Shown in pieces: positions 52,417-61,598 of a stretch of 64,000 nt of DNA. The position numbers and the translations under genes are program-made. Under the pieces are notes generated by a model. The model worked only from the letters and a program-made list of their open reading frames with translations. It ran no database searches and was not told the origin of the DNA. This DNA comes from Granulicella aggregans. GTDB lineage: Bacteria; Acidobacteriota; Terriglobia; Terriglobales; Acidobacteriaceae. The stretch covers positions 1,240,001 to 1,304,000 of the forward strand of contig NZ_JAGSYE010000001.1 of assembly GCF_025685565.1 (NCBI RefSeq), given 5' to 3'. Positions within the stretch are counted from its first letter, which is position 1; every line of letters begins with the position of its first letter.

Positions 52417-53422
52417 TACGCCTGTACTTTCATCGCTGGGGACACTTCCCACGCTCGCGGAGATTCATCAGGCAGCGGAGCTCGTCTACGGCTTCATGCC
52501 TCCTACGCCGCAGTACCGCTGGCCGCAGATCGACCAATGCGCCGGCGCCGAGGTCTGGATCAAGCATGAGAACCATAACCCCGTCGGTGCCTTCAAGATC
52601 CGCGGCGGCATCGTCTACATGGACTGGCTCCGCCGTGAGCATCCCGAGGTCACAACGGTAATCTCGGCCACGCGCGGAAATCACGGCCAGTCCATCGCCT
52701 TCGCCGCCGCTAAGGCCGGTCTGCGCGCGGTTATCGTCGTACCCCACGGCAACAGTGTCGAGAAGAACCGGGCGATGTGCTGCCTTGGTGCGGAGCTGAT
52801 CGAGTTTGGCGCAGACTTCCAGGCCGCCGTTGAGCACGTCAAGTATCTCGCCGCCGAAAACGGATGGCATCGCGTCCCCAGCTACGACATTCACCTCGTC
52901 GCTGGCGTCGCCACCTGGGCGCTCGAACTCTTCACGTCCGCTCCGCCGCTTGAGGTCCTTTACGTCCCCATCGGCATGGGCACTGGAATCGCCGGCGCAA
53001 TCGCAGTCCGCGATGCCCTCGGTCTGGCGACAGAAATTGTAGGTGTCACCTCAACCCTCGCTCCAGCCTCCGCGCTCTCCTTCGCCGCTGGCCATGTCGT
53101 CGAGTATCCCTCGACCACCAGAATCGCCGATGGCGTAGCCTGCCGCACGCCTGACCCGGCAGCCCTTGCGGTCTTCCTCAAGGGCGTCTCCCGCATCGTC
53201 GAGGTCACCGACGAAGACATTGCCGAGGCCATGCGCCTCTACTTCTCCCATACCCACAACGTCGCTGAAGGTGCAGGCGCTGCCGGCCTCGCTGCCCTGC
53301 TCAAAGATCGCTCCACAGGCAACACGATCGGAGGCAGCCGACTCGGCACCGTCCTGTGCGGGGGCAACGTAGACAGCGACGTCTTCGCCGCCGTGCTAAG
53401 GGGAGATTCGTCCGGTGCATGA
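52409..53422 (+). CDS. Threonine dehydratase-like PLP enzyme
   Basis: A protein of 337 residues of the fold type II pyridoxal-phosphate family. The cofactor lysine is Lys63 in NHNPVGAFKIRGG, with TRGNHGQSIAFAA and the glycine-rich phosphate loop PIGMGTGIAGA. The length lacks the ACT-like regulatory domain of biosynthetic IlvA, so it is catabolic or serine/threonine-dehydratase-like; a diaminopropionate-type or racemase role cannot be excluded. It overlaps the molybdopterin gene by eight bases, and is itself overlapped by the following gene. Confidence 0.9.
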   Translation: MLDTPVLSSLGTLPTLAEIHQAAELVYGFMPPTPQYRWPQIDQCAGAEVWIKHENHNPVGAFKIRGGIVYMDWLRREHPEVTTVISATRGNHGQSIAFAAAKAGLRAVIVVPHGNSVEKNRAMCCLGAELIEFGADFQAAVEHVKYLAAENGWHRVPSYDIHLVAGVATWALELFTSAPPLEVLYVPIGMGTGIAGAIAVRDALGLATEIVGVTSTLAPASALSFAAGHVVEYPSTTRIADGVACRTPDPAALAVFLKGVSRIVEVTDEDIAEAMRLYFSHTHNVAEGAGAAGLAALLKDRSTGNTIGGSRLGTVLCGGNVDSDVFAAVLRGDSSGA

Positions 53423-53600
53423 AGCCGGATTCCAGTGCGCAGGCTGCGGCGAATGGATCGAAACCACCGTCGACGAATCTGGCGGCTCGCGCCAGCAATA
53501 TGTCGAAGATTGCCAGGTCTGCTGCCAGCCCAACGTCCTCACCATTCAGTGGGACATCTCGGCTCAGGCCTACACCATCTACGCGGAACTCGAAAGCTGA
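53415..53600 (+). CDS. CPXCG-motif cysteine-rich protein
   Basis: A 61-residue protein. Two Cys pairs, CAGC near residue 8 and CQVCC near residue 33, make a zinc-ribbon-like site, in the pattern of the small CPXCG-motif proteins of proteobacteria and acidobacteria. GTG 53415 has GGGGAGA upstream and overlaps the dehydratase stop. Function unknown. It closes the three-gene overlapping run. Confidence 0.85.
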   Translation: MHEAGFQCAGCGEWIETTVDESGGSRQQYVEDCQVCCQPNVLTIQWDISAQAYTIYAELES

Positions 53601-53756
53601 TCCGTATCGCTTCCCCATTTCCCGAGTCAAACTCCTCAGCAAAGATCCGGAGGCAACCTGTACCGGCTCCCGTCCGCTATACGCCTCCGGTTCCACAGGT
53701 ATAATCGAGACTTCCCCGGGAATTGGTCTGGGCGTGATTTCGAGAGCAGTGAGGGT

Positions 53757-56700
53757 GTGCGTATTTTTACCGTGAAACGAGAGAGCGGAAGCTCCCTGAT
53801 GAGCCCGATAAGCCTGATGAATCAGACCCATGCAGCGTGTGACCGCCCCACCGTCTCCCGCATCCTGACCCGTCTTCTGATGCCCGCCGCGGTAGCCCTC
53901 GTGGCCGCCACGGCGATCCCGGCAGCGCTGGCCCAAACCGGCAGCCCCACCAGTAACATCTTCGCTCCTGCGCCTGCGACGCCGCAGGTTCTTTGTCAGC
54001 CCCAGGTCATCGGCAACCGGCGCATCCCCAAGGAGTCCGTCCTCGCGCGCCTTTTCAGCCGCCAGGGCGATCCCTACGACCAGCCGACCGTCGAGCGTGA
54101 CTTCAACTCTCTCTGGAACACCGGCTACTTCGAGAACGTTCGCATCGAGCGCGTAGACAGCCCCGCCTGCATTCAGTTGATCGTCTACGTCCGCGAGAAG
54201 CCCACCATCCGCGAGATCAACTACAAGGGCCTCAACGCCGTCTCGCTCTCCGATGTGCAGGAGCGCTTCAAGAAGGCGAAGGTCGGCCTAACCGTCGAAA
54301 GCCAGTACGATCCCACCCGCATCAAGCGCGCCGAGAACACGCTCAAGGACCTGCTCTCGGAGCACGGCCACCAGTTCGCCACCATCAAGACCGAAGTGAA
54401 GGACATTCCTCCGGCCGCCGTCGCCCTCACCTTCACCATCAAGGAGGGCCCGACCGTCAAGGTGGGCAAGATCGCCTTCCAGGGTAACAACAGCCTCTCC
54501 GATCGCACGCTTCGCAATGCGATGAAGAACCTGAAGCCCATCGGCATTCCGCACTCGATCATCCTCGAGAACCTCTTCGCCAAGACCTTCGACGCCAGCA
54601 AACTTGACGAAGACACGGAGCGCGTCCGCTTCGCCTATCGCGACCGGGGCTACTTCAAGGCCCAGCCCAGCGAGCCGATCACCAAGGTGCGCGACGCGGG
54701 CGGCCTCAACTTCTTCACCCTGCGCCCCTCCACGGGCAAGCGGATCGACATTCTCATCCCGCTCGAAGAGGGCGAACGCTACCGACTCGGCGGCATCACC
54801 TTCACCGGCAATAAGGCCGTCTCGAACGTCAAGGTTCTGCGCGCCCAGTTCACGCAGAAGGATGGCGAGTGGTTCAACGCCACCATGTTCGGCAAGGGCG
54901 TTGACCAGCTCCGCAAGGCCTACGGCGAGCTCGGCTACATCAACATGGTCGGTAGCCCGGTTCCGCGCTTCGATGAAGCCAAGAAGCTTATCTTCCTCGA
55001 CATCGACATCGACGAGGGCAAGCCCTTCTACGTCTCGCGCATCGAGTTCACTGGCAACACCATCACCCGAGACAAGGTCATCCGCCGGGAACTTCTCCTT
55101 GAAGAGGGTCAGGTCTACAACAGCCGGCTCTGGGATCTCTCCATCCTTCGCCTGAACCAGCTCAACTACTTCGACACGTTGAAGGCAGACCAGGACTCCG
55201 AGAGCCGCCAGAACGCGGACGACGGAACGGTAGACCTGCTCCTGAAGCTGAAAGAAAAGGGTAAGAACTCCATCGGCCTCAACGGTGGTCTCAGCGGTCT
55301 TTCGGGAAGCTTCATCGGGCTTAACTACCAGACCAACAACTTCCTTGGCCTTGGCGAAACCCTCTCGGTCAATGCCAACATCGGCGACCTCTCCCGCCAG
55401 CTCAGCTTCGGCTTCACCGAACCCTACCTGCGCAACAAGCCCATCTCGGTCGGACTCCAGGTCTTCAGCAGCAAGCGCGACTTCAACCCCTCGAAGAGCT
55501 ACGGTGCAACCGGCAGCACCTCGGCCAACCTCTCCGCGGCCCAGCAGTCGCAACTGCAAAACTACAACCAGTCGCAGACCGGCCTCACGCTCTCCGCCAG
55601 CGAGCCCCTCCGCCATCTCTTCAGCCGCTCAGGCGTTGCCCGCGTCGGTGTCTCCTACTCGCTGTCGCGATCGAACATCACGACGTTCAACGACAACACC
55701 CGCAACGTCTTCCAGTCGCTCTCCTTCCGCTCCGGTATCCAGGGGCAGAATCAGCTGAACGGCATCATCACCTCGGTCATCACCCCGAGCTTCACCTTCT
55801 CGACCCTTGACCGCGCAGTCGGCCCGCACAATGGCAAGGACTTCAACCTCGCCGTCCAGGTCGCGGGTGCTGGCGGAAACATCAAGTACTTCCAGCCGGT
55901 CGCCAGCTACCGTCAGTTTTTCCCGATGAAGGGTCTGCGCATCAATCGTGAGGGCCACAACGTCCTGGCCTACCGTGTGCAATTGGCTCACGTTGAGGGC
56001 TTCGGTGGAGAAGTAGCGCCTCCCTTCAACCGCATCTACGGTGGTGGCGAGAACGACGTTCGTGGCTTTGACATCCGCGCCGCTTCGCCCTACACCTTCA
56101 TTCCGAATCGCGTCCTCTTCAATCTCACCAACCCCGACGGCTCCATCGTCCCGCGTGACCCGACGAACCCGAGCCTCGGCAACGTCCAGATTCCGCTCCC
56201 CGTCTATCGCCTCGTCGCGATTGGTGCGGACACCAGCTTTACCAGCAACTTGGAATACCGTATCCCCATCGTGAACCAGGCGACCTTCGCTTTCTTCACC
56301 GACTTCGGCCTCGTCGGCGATCTTGTCAAGAGCCAGTTGCGCGAGAGCGTCGCCGGGTCGTCGGCGATCACCAGCGCCTCTTACGGCTGCCCGGAGATTG
56401 TCAACGGTGCCTGCCAGGGCGGACAGACGGTCGACTTCAGCCCGTCGCCCCAGGATCGGCTCGACACCGTCCCGCACACCAACTTCGTGCCTCGTATGTC
56501 GAGCGGAGCGTACCTCTCGGTCGTCCTTCCGATCGTCAACGCGCCGTTTACCATCTACTACGCCTACAACCCGCTGCGCCTCTATGAGACGCTGCCCCAG
56601 AAGCTCGCTCTGCCCAACACCTGTGCGCCCGGCTCGACCCAATGCTTCCAGGCTCTCTTCCCGACCTCCGGTGCTGGTCAGTACAGCTATCAGCAGGCAC

Positions 56701-56777
56701 TTCAGTTCTACGGCGCGGACTATCAGCTTCGCGAGCCGCGTAAGACCTTCCGCCTGACGGTGAGCACAACCTTCTAG
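53757..56777 (+). CDS. bamA: Outer membrane protein assembly factor BamA
   Basis: A protein of about 1006 residues. After a signal peptide (..VALVAATAIPAALAQ) come several POTRA domains (for example NRRIPKESVLARLFSRQGDPYD, IREINYKGLNAVSLSDVQERF, VGKIAFQGNNSLSDRTLRNAM, YRLGGITFTGNKAVSNVKVLRAQF), then a C-terminal beta-barrel with AYRVQLAHVEGFGGEVAPPFNRIYGGGENDVRGFDIR and a final Phe. It inserts beta-barrel proteins into the outer membrane. The start is not firm: GTG 53757, ATG 53799 or ATG 53817; the leader before the signal segment is long in the first case. A clear terminator follows. Confidence 0.95.
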   Translation: MRIFTVKRESGSSLMSPISLMNQTHAACDRPTVSRILTRLLMPAAVALVAATAIPAALAQTGSPTSNIFAPAPATPQVLCQPQVIGNRRIPKESVLARLFSRQGDPYDQPTVERDFNSLWNTGYFENVRIERVDSPACIQLIVYVREKPTIREINYKGLNAVSLSDVQERFKKAKVGLTVESQYDPTRIKRAENTLKDLLSEHGHQFATIKTEVKDIPPAAVALTFTIKEGPTVKVGKIAFQGNNSLSDRTLRNAMKNLKPIGIPHSIILENLFAKTFDASKLDEDTERVRFAYRDRGYFKAQPSEPITKVRDAGGLNFFTLRPSTGKRIDILIPLEEGERYRLGGITFTGNKAVSNVKVLRAQFTQKDGEWFNATMFGKGVDQLRKAYGELGYINMVGSPVPRFDEAKKLIFLDIDIDEGKPFYVSRIEFTGNTITRDKVIRRELLLEEGQVYNSRLWDLSILRLNQLNYFDTLKADQDSESRQNADDGTVDLLLKLKEKGKNSIGLNGGLSGLSGSFIGLNYQTNNFLGLGETLSVNANIGDLSRQLSFGFTEPYLRNKPISVGLQVFSSKRDFNPSKSYGATGSTSANLSAAQQSQLQNYNQSQTGLTLSASEPLRHLFSRSGVARVGVSYSLSRSNITTFNDNTRNVFQSLSFRSGIQGQNQLNGIITSVITPSFTFSTLDRAVGPHNGKDFNLAVQVAGAGGNIKYFQPVASYRQFFPMKGLRINREGHNVLAYRVQLAHVEGFGGEVAPPFNRIYGGGENDVRGFDIRAASPYTFIPNRVLFNLTNPDGSIVPRDPTNPSLGNVQIPLPVYRLVAIGADTSFTSNLEYRIPIVNQATFAFFTDFGLVGDLVKSQLRESVAGSSAITSASYGCPEIVNGACQGGQTVDFSPSPQDRLDTVPHTNFVPRMSSGAYLSVVLPIVNAPFTIYYAYNPLRLYETLPQKLALPNTCAPGSTQCFQALFPTSGAGQYSYQQALQFYGADYQLREPRKTFRLTVSTTF

Positions 56778-56801
56778 GCGTATGGAGATGACAGACACAG
56801 G

Positions 56802-56829
56802 ACCTGCACGGTAGCGTGCAGGTCTTTTG
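56802..56829 (+). terminator. Rho-independent terminator after bamA
   Basis: GACCTGCACG (56802-56811) pairs with CGTGCAGGTC (56816-56825), 10 bp with a 4-base loop, followed by TTTT. It lies 25 bp after the bamA stop. Confidence 0.85.
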
Positions 56830-56908
56830 CATGTCGCAACCTCGTCGAGCCGGCGATTCATTCCAGCGGATGATTCGTCTCTAATTCAGCAGGGCGTAAA
56901 GGTCGCGG

Positions 56909-58753
56909 ATGACTCTGGAAAATTTGCTGCAGCGATTCGGAATTGCCTTATGCCTTGGCCCGCTCGTCATGCTCGTAGGCTGTCCTAAGCAGTATGACGC
57001 CGTTCAGCCGTCCGCATCGGCCACTGCCCCTGCTCTTCCGAAGCCATCGTCCGCGCCCTCGGCTGCGGTTCAGGCCGCCTCCCAGGCCAATGATCCAGCC
57101 CGCGCAAGGCAAGCTGAACGTCTCATCGCACAAGTCGAGAAGGCCTACCAGAGTGGTGTGAGCAACTATCGCGGTGGCCGCCTCGACGCCGCCCGACAGG
57201 ACTTCGATCTAGCCGTGGACACCATGCTCGCCAGCGGCCTCGATCTCAAGAAAGATCCTCAACTCTCCGACGAGCTCGAGCGCCTCCTCAACCAGATCAA
57301 CTCGCTCGAGATGGACGCCCTGAAGCAGGGCAATGGTCTCTCGCCCGTGCTCGAAGCTGCCCCGATCGATGAAGCCGCGAATGAGGTCACCTTTCCTGCG
57401 AACCCCGAGCTCACCCAAAAGCTCAAGCAGGAACTCACCATCTCCACCTCTGACCTGCCGCTCGTCATCAACGACCAGGTCGCGGGCTACATCGGCTACT
57501 TCGCCAACTCGCCTTCCTTCCACGCTCACATGCTGCGCAGCATGGAGCGCGCCGGCAAGTACAAGACGATGATGCAGCAGGTGCTCAAGGAAGAAGGCGT
57601 CCCGCAGGACCTCATCTACCTCGCGGTTGCGGAGTCGGGCTTTCAGCCGCAGGCGCTCAATGCCGGCTCGGGGGCGGGCGGCATCTGGCAGTTCATGCCC
57701 ACAGGGGCCTACGGCCTCGCGCGCAGCGGCTGGGTCGATGAACGCTTCGATCCCGAGAAGAGCACGCGTGCCTACGCAAAGTACATGAAGGCGCTCTACA
57801 ACCAGTTCGGCGACTGGTACCTCGCCATGGCCGGCTACGACTGGGGCCCAGGCAACGTGCAAAAGGCTGTCATGCGCACCGGCTACGCCGACTTCTGGGA
57901 GCTCTATCGCCGCAACGCCATGCCCAAGGAGACCAAGGCTTACGTGCCTCAGATTCTCGCCGCGGTCATCATGGCGAAGAACCCCGAGAAGTATGGCCTC
58001 GACAAGATGGTGCCCATGCCCGCTGTCGTCTACGACACCGTCACCACGGACTATCCCGTCGACCTTCGCCTCGTCGCCGATCTCACCGACGCAACCGTGC
58101 AGGAGATCGTCGCTCTCAATCCCAGCCTGCTTCGACTCAGCACGCCGGGCACCTCCGACTTCGACCTTCACGTCCCCGTCGGCACGAAGGACGTCTACCT
58201 CGATCGAATCAAGGCCATCCCCGATGACAAGCGCATGTCGTGGCGCTTCCACACCGTGAAGCCTGGCGAGTCGCTCGAAGGTATCGCTGCGTCGTTGCAT
58301 GGCCGCGCATCGGAGATCGCGGAGACCAATGGCATCGGCCTTGCGGACGCCGTCGCTCCCGGTGATGAACTCGTCATCCCGCTCGCCGCTGTCTCTGGCG
58401 GAGTCGGTCACTCTCAGCACTACACTCTCAGGCAAGGCGATACTCTCGCCATCGTGGCCGATCGCTTCAATGTATCGCCTGAAGATCTTCGCAACTGGAA
58501 CCACCTCTCTTCAAGCGCGCTCAAGCCGGGGCGCGTACTCTCCGTCTCTGCTCCGCTTCGTCTCGCTCCTGCTATGCGCTCGCATGTGAAGCGTGGTCGC
58601 GCCGCCGTTGCAGGTCGCACAAAAGCCGCGTCCAGCAAGGGGATTTCTAACAAGGTCTCGCGCGGCAGTGGAGCGAAGAGCAAAGCTTCTTCAACTCATG
58701 CGGCCAGCAACGCGAAGGGCGCGGCAACCTCCTCGCATCGCAAGAAGCACTAA
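56909..58753 (+). CDS. MltD-like lytic transglycosylase lipoprotein with LysM repeats
   Basis: A protein of 614 residues. The lipobox LVGC ends at Cys25. A helical region follows, then the transglycosylase domain (VPQDLIYLAVAESGFQPQALNAGSGAGGIWQFMPTGA, catalytic Glu in AES) and two LysM repeats (near residues 448-495, HTVKPGESLEGIA, and 508-552, YTLRQGDTLAIVA). It cleaves the glycan strands of peptidoglycan while bound to it. The C-terminal 60 residues are a Ser/Ala/Lys-rich basic tail, not usual in MltD. It follows the bamA terminator and is separately expressed. Confidence 0.93.
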   Translation: MTLENLLQRFGIALCLGPLVMLVGCPKQYDAVQPSASATAPALPKPSSAPSAAVQAASQANDPARARQAERLIAQVEKAYQSGVSNYRGGRLDAARQDFDLAVDTMLASGLDLKKDPQLSDELERLLNQINSLEMDALKQGNGLSPVLEAAPIDEAANEVTFPANPELTQKLKQELTISTSDLPLVINDQVAGYIGYFANSPSFHAHMLRSMERAGKYKTMMQQVLKEEGVPQDLIYLAVAESGFQPQALNAGSGAGGIWQFMPTGAYGLARSGWVDERFDPEKSTRAYAKYMKALYNQFGDWYLAMAGYDWGPGNVQKAVMRTGYADFWELYRRNAMPKETKAYVPQILAAVIMAKNPEKYGLDKMVPMPAVVYDTVTTDYPVDLRLVADLTDATVQEIVALNPSLLRLSTPGTSDFDLHVPVGTKDVYLDRIKAIPDDKRMSWRFHTVKPGESLEGIAASLHGRASEIAETNGIGLADAVAPGDELVIPLAAVSGGVGHSQHYTLRQGDTLAIVADRFNVSPEDLRNWNHLSSSALKPGRVLSVSAPLRLAPAMRSHVKRGRAAVAGRTKAASSKGISNKVSRGSGAKSKASSTHAASNAKGAATSSHRKKH

Positions 58754-58993
58754 CCATCGCATCGCGAGCCTCTCATCGTGCGCCCTGCACGGTCTCATGT
58801 GGTGTTGTACAAGCTACCTCTTGAAAAAGATTTCTTGCCATCGATGTGTCTGCAAGGCAGACTGATGCTAGATTCTCATCACGATGTATTCGTGCACTAA
58901 GACTTGTGCATCCTAGGTTGAGAGTCTTCACGAAGAGGTTGTCTTCGACTCCCTCTTCAGATCGCAAAAGCAAAGTCAGCAGGGGAGAGCGGA

Positions 58994-59947
58994 ATGAAGT
59001 TCGATGGATTCATGGAGCCGGAAGCGCTGGAACAGATGACGGGTATGAAGGCCGCCGCAGACCACGATGACGCTGATCTCGACGACTACGAAGATGACGA
59101 TGAAGAACTCTCCATCGACGATGATGAAGATGAGGACGACGATGAGGGAGAGGTCACGCTCGACTCTGGCGACGATGAAGAGGACGATGACGCCGACGAC
59201 CTTCTCGTCAAGTCCACGCACAAGGAAGAAGCGGATCTCCCCGCTGCTCCTCCGAACCCGGTCGATGGCTATACACCCGCCACCGAGTTGGCAGTCGTGC
59301 CTGAGCCGGAGCCCGCACCCGTCGCTGAAGTTGCTCCCGCGAAGGCCGCGAAGAAGACGGTGAAGAAGGCTGCAAAGAAAACGGCTCCGATCAAGCCTGC
59401 CGCAAAGAAGTCCGCGCCGGTGAAGGCAGCTCCGCTGAAGGTTGCTGCGAAGAAAGCTCCGGCCAAGGTAGCGAAGAAGGCAGCCAAGAAGGCAGTCGCC
59501 AAGAAGGTAGCGAAGAAAGCTGTCGTGAAAAAGGCGGTCGCTAAGAAAGTAGCGAAGAAGGCAGTTGCTAAAAAAGTGGCTAAGAAAGCCGTAAAGAAGA
59601 CGGTCGCGAAGAAGTCCGTCGCCAAAAAGATCTCAAGTTCTGCCGCGAAGACATCCAGTGCTCTGCGCGGCGGTAAGGCTGCCCCTAAAAAGGCGGTTGG
59701 CAACAAGAGCACTGCGAGCAGCAAAATTCCAACGAAGAGAGGTATTACCTTGGCAACCAAGAAAGCAGTAGCGAAGAAGGCAGTAGCAAAGAAGGCTGTT
59801 GTGAAGAAGGCTGTAGCGAAGAAGGTCGTCGCGAAGAAGGCCGCCGTCCCAGCGAAGAAGACCGTCGCGAAGAAGGCTGTCGTGAAGAAGGCCGTTGCGA
59901 AGAAGGCAGTCGTCAAGAAGGCCGTCGCGAAGAAAGCCGCGAAGTAG
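58994..59947 (+). CDS. Acidic N-terminus/histone H1-like C-terminus protein
   Basis: A 317-residue protein of two opposite halves. Residues about 23-70 are almost all Asp and Glu (acidic run in DDADLDDYEDDDEELSIDD). After a proline-rich linker (about 90-112), residues 113-317 consist of repeated Lys-Ala units (KAVAKK, KAVVKK and variants), as in bacterial histone H1-like proteins such as HctB and AlgP. The basic half should bind DNA or other polyanions; the acidic half could shield or regulate it. Start ATG 58994 has AGGGGAG upstream. The coding repeats are not exact DNA copies, so codons vary. Confidence 0.85.
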   Translation: MKFDGFMEPEALEQMTGMKAAADHDDADLDDYEDDDEELSIDDDEDEDDDEGEVTLDSGDDEEDDDADDLLVKSTHKEEADLPAAPPNPVDGYTPATELAVVPEPEPAPVAEVAPAKAAKKTVKKAAKKTAPIKPAAKKSAPVKAAPLKVAAKKAPAKVAKKAAKKAVAKKVAKKAVVKKAVAKKVAKKAVAKKVAKKAVKKTVAKKSVAKKISSSAAKTSSALRGGKAAPKKAVGNKSTASSKIPTKRGITLATKKAVAKKAVAKKAVVKKAVAKKVVAKKAAVPAKKTVAKKAVVKKAVAKKAVVKKAVAKKAAK

Positions 59948-60007
59948 TCTTCCTGCAGCCGGTCATGGCAACCTGATCCGGCTCGCATAACCGAACGTAA
60001 GGCAAGC

Positions 60008-60050
60008 AAAAAGGCCCGGTCTCCTCAATCCTGAGAGCCCGGGCCTTTTT
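60008..60050. terminator. Bidirectional rho-independent terminator
   Basis: AAAAAGGCCCGG (60008-60019) and CCGGGCCTTTTT (60039-60050) form a perfect 12-bp stem with T-runs on both strands. It serves the H1-like gene on the plus strand and the peroxiredoxin gene on the minus strand. Confidence 0.88.
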
Positions 60051-60069
60051 GCGTCTGCTGATAACTGTC

Positions 60070-60103
60070 TTACTTCTTCATCGTGTTTGCTTTACTTCTT
60101 CAT
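60070..60103 (-). repeat. Short duplication of the peroxiredoxin gene end
   Basis: TTACTTCTTCAT occurs at 60070-60081 and at 60092-60103, 22 bp apart. On the minus strand each reads ATGAAGAAGTAA; the second copy is the actual end of the peroxiredoxin gene. It looks like a local duplication. Confidence 0.7.
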
Positions 60104-60634
60104 GGAAGAGATCGCCGCCAGCACTTCTTCGCTGTGAACAGCAGGATCGACCTTGTCCCATGTCTTCGCGACCTTGCCCGAAGGCGAGATCAGAACCGTC
60201 TCACGCGCTTCGAACTTCATTCCCGGCATGTCATGTACGGTCACGCCGTAGGCATCGCCCACCTTGTGGTCGGTATCCGCAAGCAGCTTGAAGGTGAGGC
60301 TCTCTTTGCTGCAGAAGCTCCGGTGGCTGTCCGCCGAATCCAGAGACACGCCAAGAACCACAGCGTTCAGCGCCTTGTACTTGTCCAGATCGCGCTGGAA
60401 ATTATGGGCCTCAATCGTGCAGCCCTGAGTCTTGTCCTTCGGGTAGAAGTACAGCACAACCCACTTGCCCTTGTAGTCGCTCAGGCTGACGGCGGGCGAG
60501 TCCTGGGAGGGAAGCGTGAAGGCTGGCGCAGGTGTGCCAGTGGCGACGAGGTCGGCGGCGTGCGACCGCGTTGCGAAGACGGAAGCTGCGATAACCAATG
60601 CGGCCGAGGCGGCCAGGGTGGCGATGCGTTTCAT
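60092..60634 (-). CDS. Exported peroxiredoxin (AhpC/TSA, BCP-like)
   Basis: A 180-residue protein with a signal peptide (..VIAASVFATRSHAA). The peroxidatic Cys72 is in DKTQGCTIEAHNF, in a YFYPKDKT context typical of BCP/PrxQ enzymes. The second Cys five residues later, which BCP often uses, is absent; Cys108 (HRSFCSKES) may be the resolving residue. It reduces peroxides with thioredoxin-like partners, in the periplasm if the leader is cleaved. It converges with the H1-like gene. Confidence 0.92.
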   Translation of the reverse strand: MKRIATLAASAALVIAASVFATRSHAADLVATGTPAPAFTLPSQDSPAVSLSDYKGKWVVLYFYPKDKTQGCTIEAHNFQRDLDKYKALNAVVLGVSLDSADSHRSFCSKESLTFKLLADTDHKVGDAYGVTVHDMPGMKFEARETVLISPSGKVAKTWDKVDPAVHSEEVLAAISSMKK

Positions 60635-60680
60635 GTTCGATCTCCTGAGGTGCGTACTAAGTATGACGGATTACCCCCGT

Positions 60681-61556
60681 CTATTGGATGACGGTAATTG
60701 AAATATCCGCTTTGTTGGCCGCATCCACAACCGCTTCCACGTCGAAGATCAGCGTTCTCCCCGGCTCCAGTGCAAGGCACGTAGCGCCCGCGGCCTTCAT
60801 CGCCGTAATGGTCGCGATGCCCACCACCGGAACGTCGAACCGCATGTCCTGGTTCGGCTTAGCCACCTTCACCACCGTTAGCGACCGGCTCAGCGTCGAG
60901 GCCTCACCCTGATCATCCATCGCGGCAAACAGAGCTCCCGCACGAGCGATCGTAGCGTCGGTTCCTTCCATCGCCTCCACCGCCACGCATGCCTGCGCCG
61001 CGATTACCACTGTCTGCCCCAGGTCGAACCCCGCAACCCCTCGCGCCACCGTTCGCCCATACGCGATGTCCGCCATCTCCGTCTTGTTTGGTGCGCGCCG
61101 CGTCATCACGCCCTCTTTCGCCAGCAATGGCTCGAGATATTGCGTAGACGAGATCAACTCGATCCCCTCATCACCCAGCACTTTCGCAATCGCTCCGAGC
61201 AGCATGTCCGTATTCCTTGTCCGCAGCGAGAGCAGCAGCTTCGCCAGCCGCCAATCGGGCCTGATCGAGGAAAAGATCTGCTTATGCTTCACCTGACCGG
61301 CCATCACCGCACGCCCCACTCCCTCGGCGTGAAACATCTCGATCAGCCGGGAGAGCTCCCCCAGCGAAAGCCAGTGCACGCGAATGCCGGCATCCTTCGC
61401 CGCCCGCTTGTTCATCTCCGCATCTGTCTCTTCTTTGATCGCCGCGACTACCACCGTGAGTCCATGCGCCCGCGCCGCATCCAGCAGCAGGAAAGGGAAG
61501 CGCCCGTTGCCCGCAATCAATCCCAGCCTGTCTTCAAGTATCGGGGCACGCGCCAT
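60681..61556 (-). CDS. lpxI: UDP-2,3-diacylglucosamine diphosphatase LpxI
   Basis: A protein of 291 residues. LGLIAGNGRFPFLLLDAARAHG at the N-terminus, the QVKHKQIFSSIRPDWRLAKLL block and ADIAYGRTVARGVAGFDLGQTVVI identify LpxI (DUF1009), which hydrolyses UDP-2,3-diacylglucosamine in lipid A synthesis. It confirms an LPS-making diderm. The ATG at 61556 was chosen; a GTG two codons upstream is possible. No other lpx gene is adjacent. Confidence 0.93.
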   Translation of the reverse strand: MARAPILEDRLGLIAGNGRFPFLLLDAARAHGLTVVVAAIKEETDAEMNKRAAKDAGIRVHWLSLGELSRLIEMFHAEGVGRAVMAGQVKHKQIFSSIRPDWRLAKLLLSLRTRNTDMLLGAIAKVLGDEGIELISSTQYLEPLLAKEGVMTRRAPNKTEMADIAYGRTVARGVAGFDLGQTVVIAAQACVAVEAMEGTDATIARAGALFAAMDDQGEASTLSRSLTVVKVAKPNQDMRFDVPVVGIATITAMKAAGATCLALEPGRTLIFDVEAVVDAANKADISITVIQ

Positions 61557-61598
61557 AGCCACAAGTTTATGGCATCACACACTCACGAACACCCTGTG

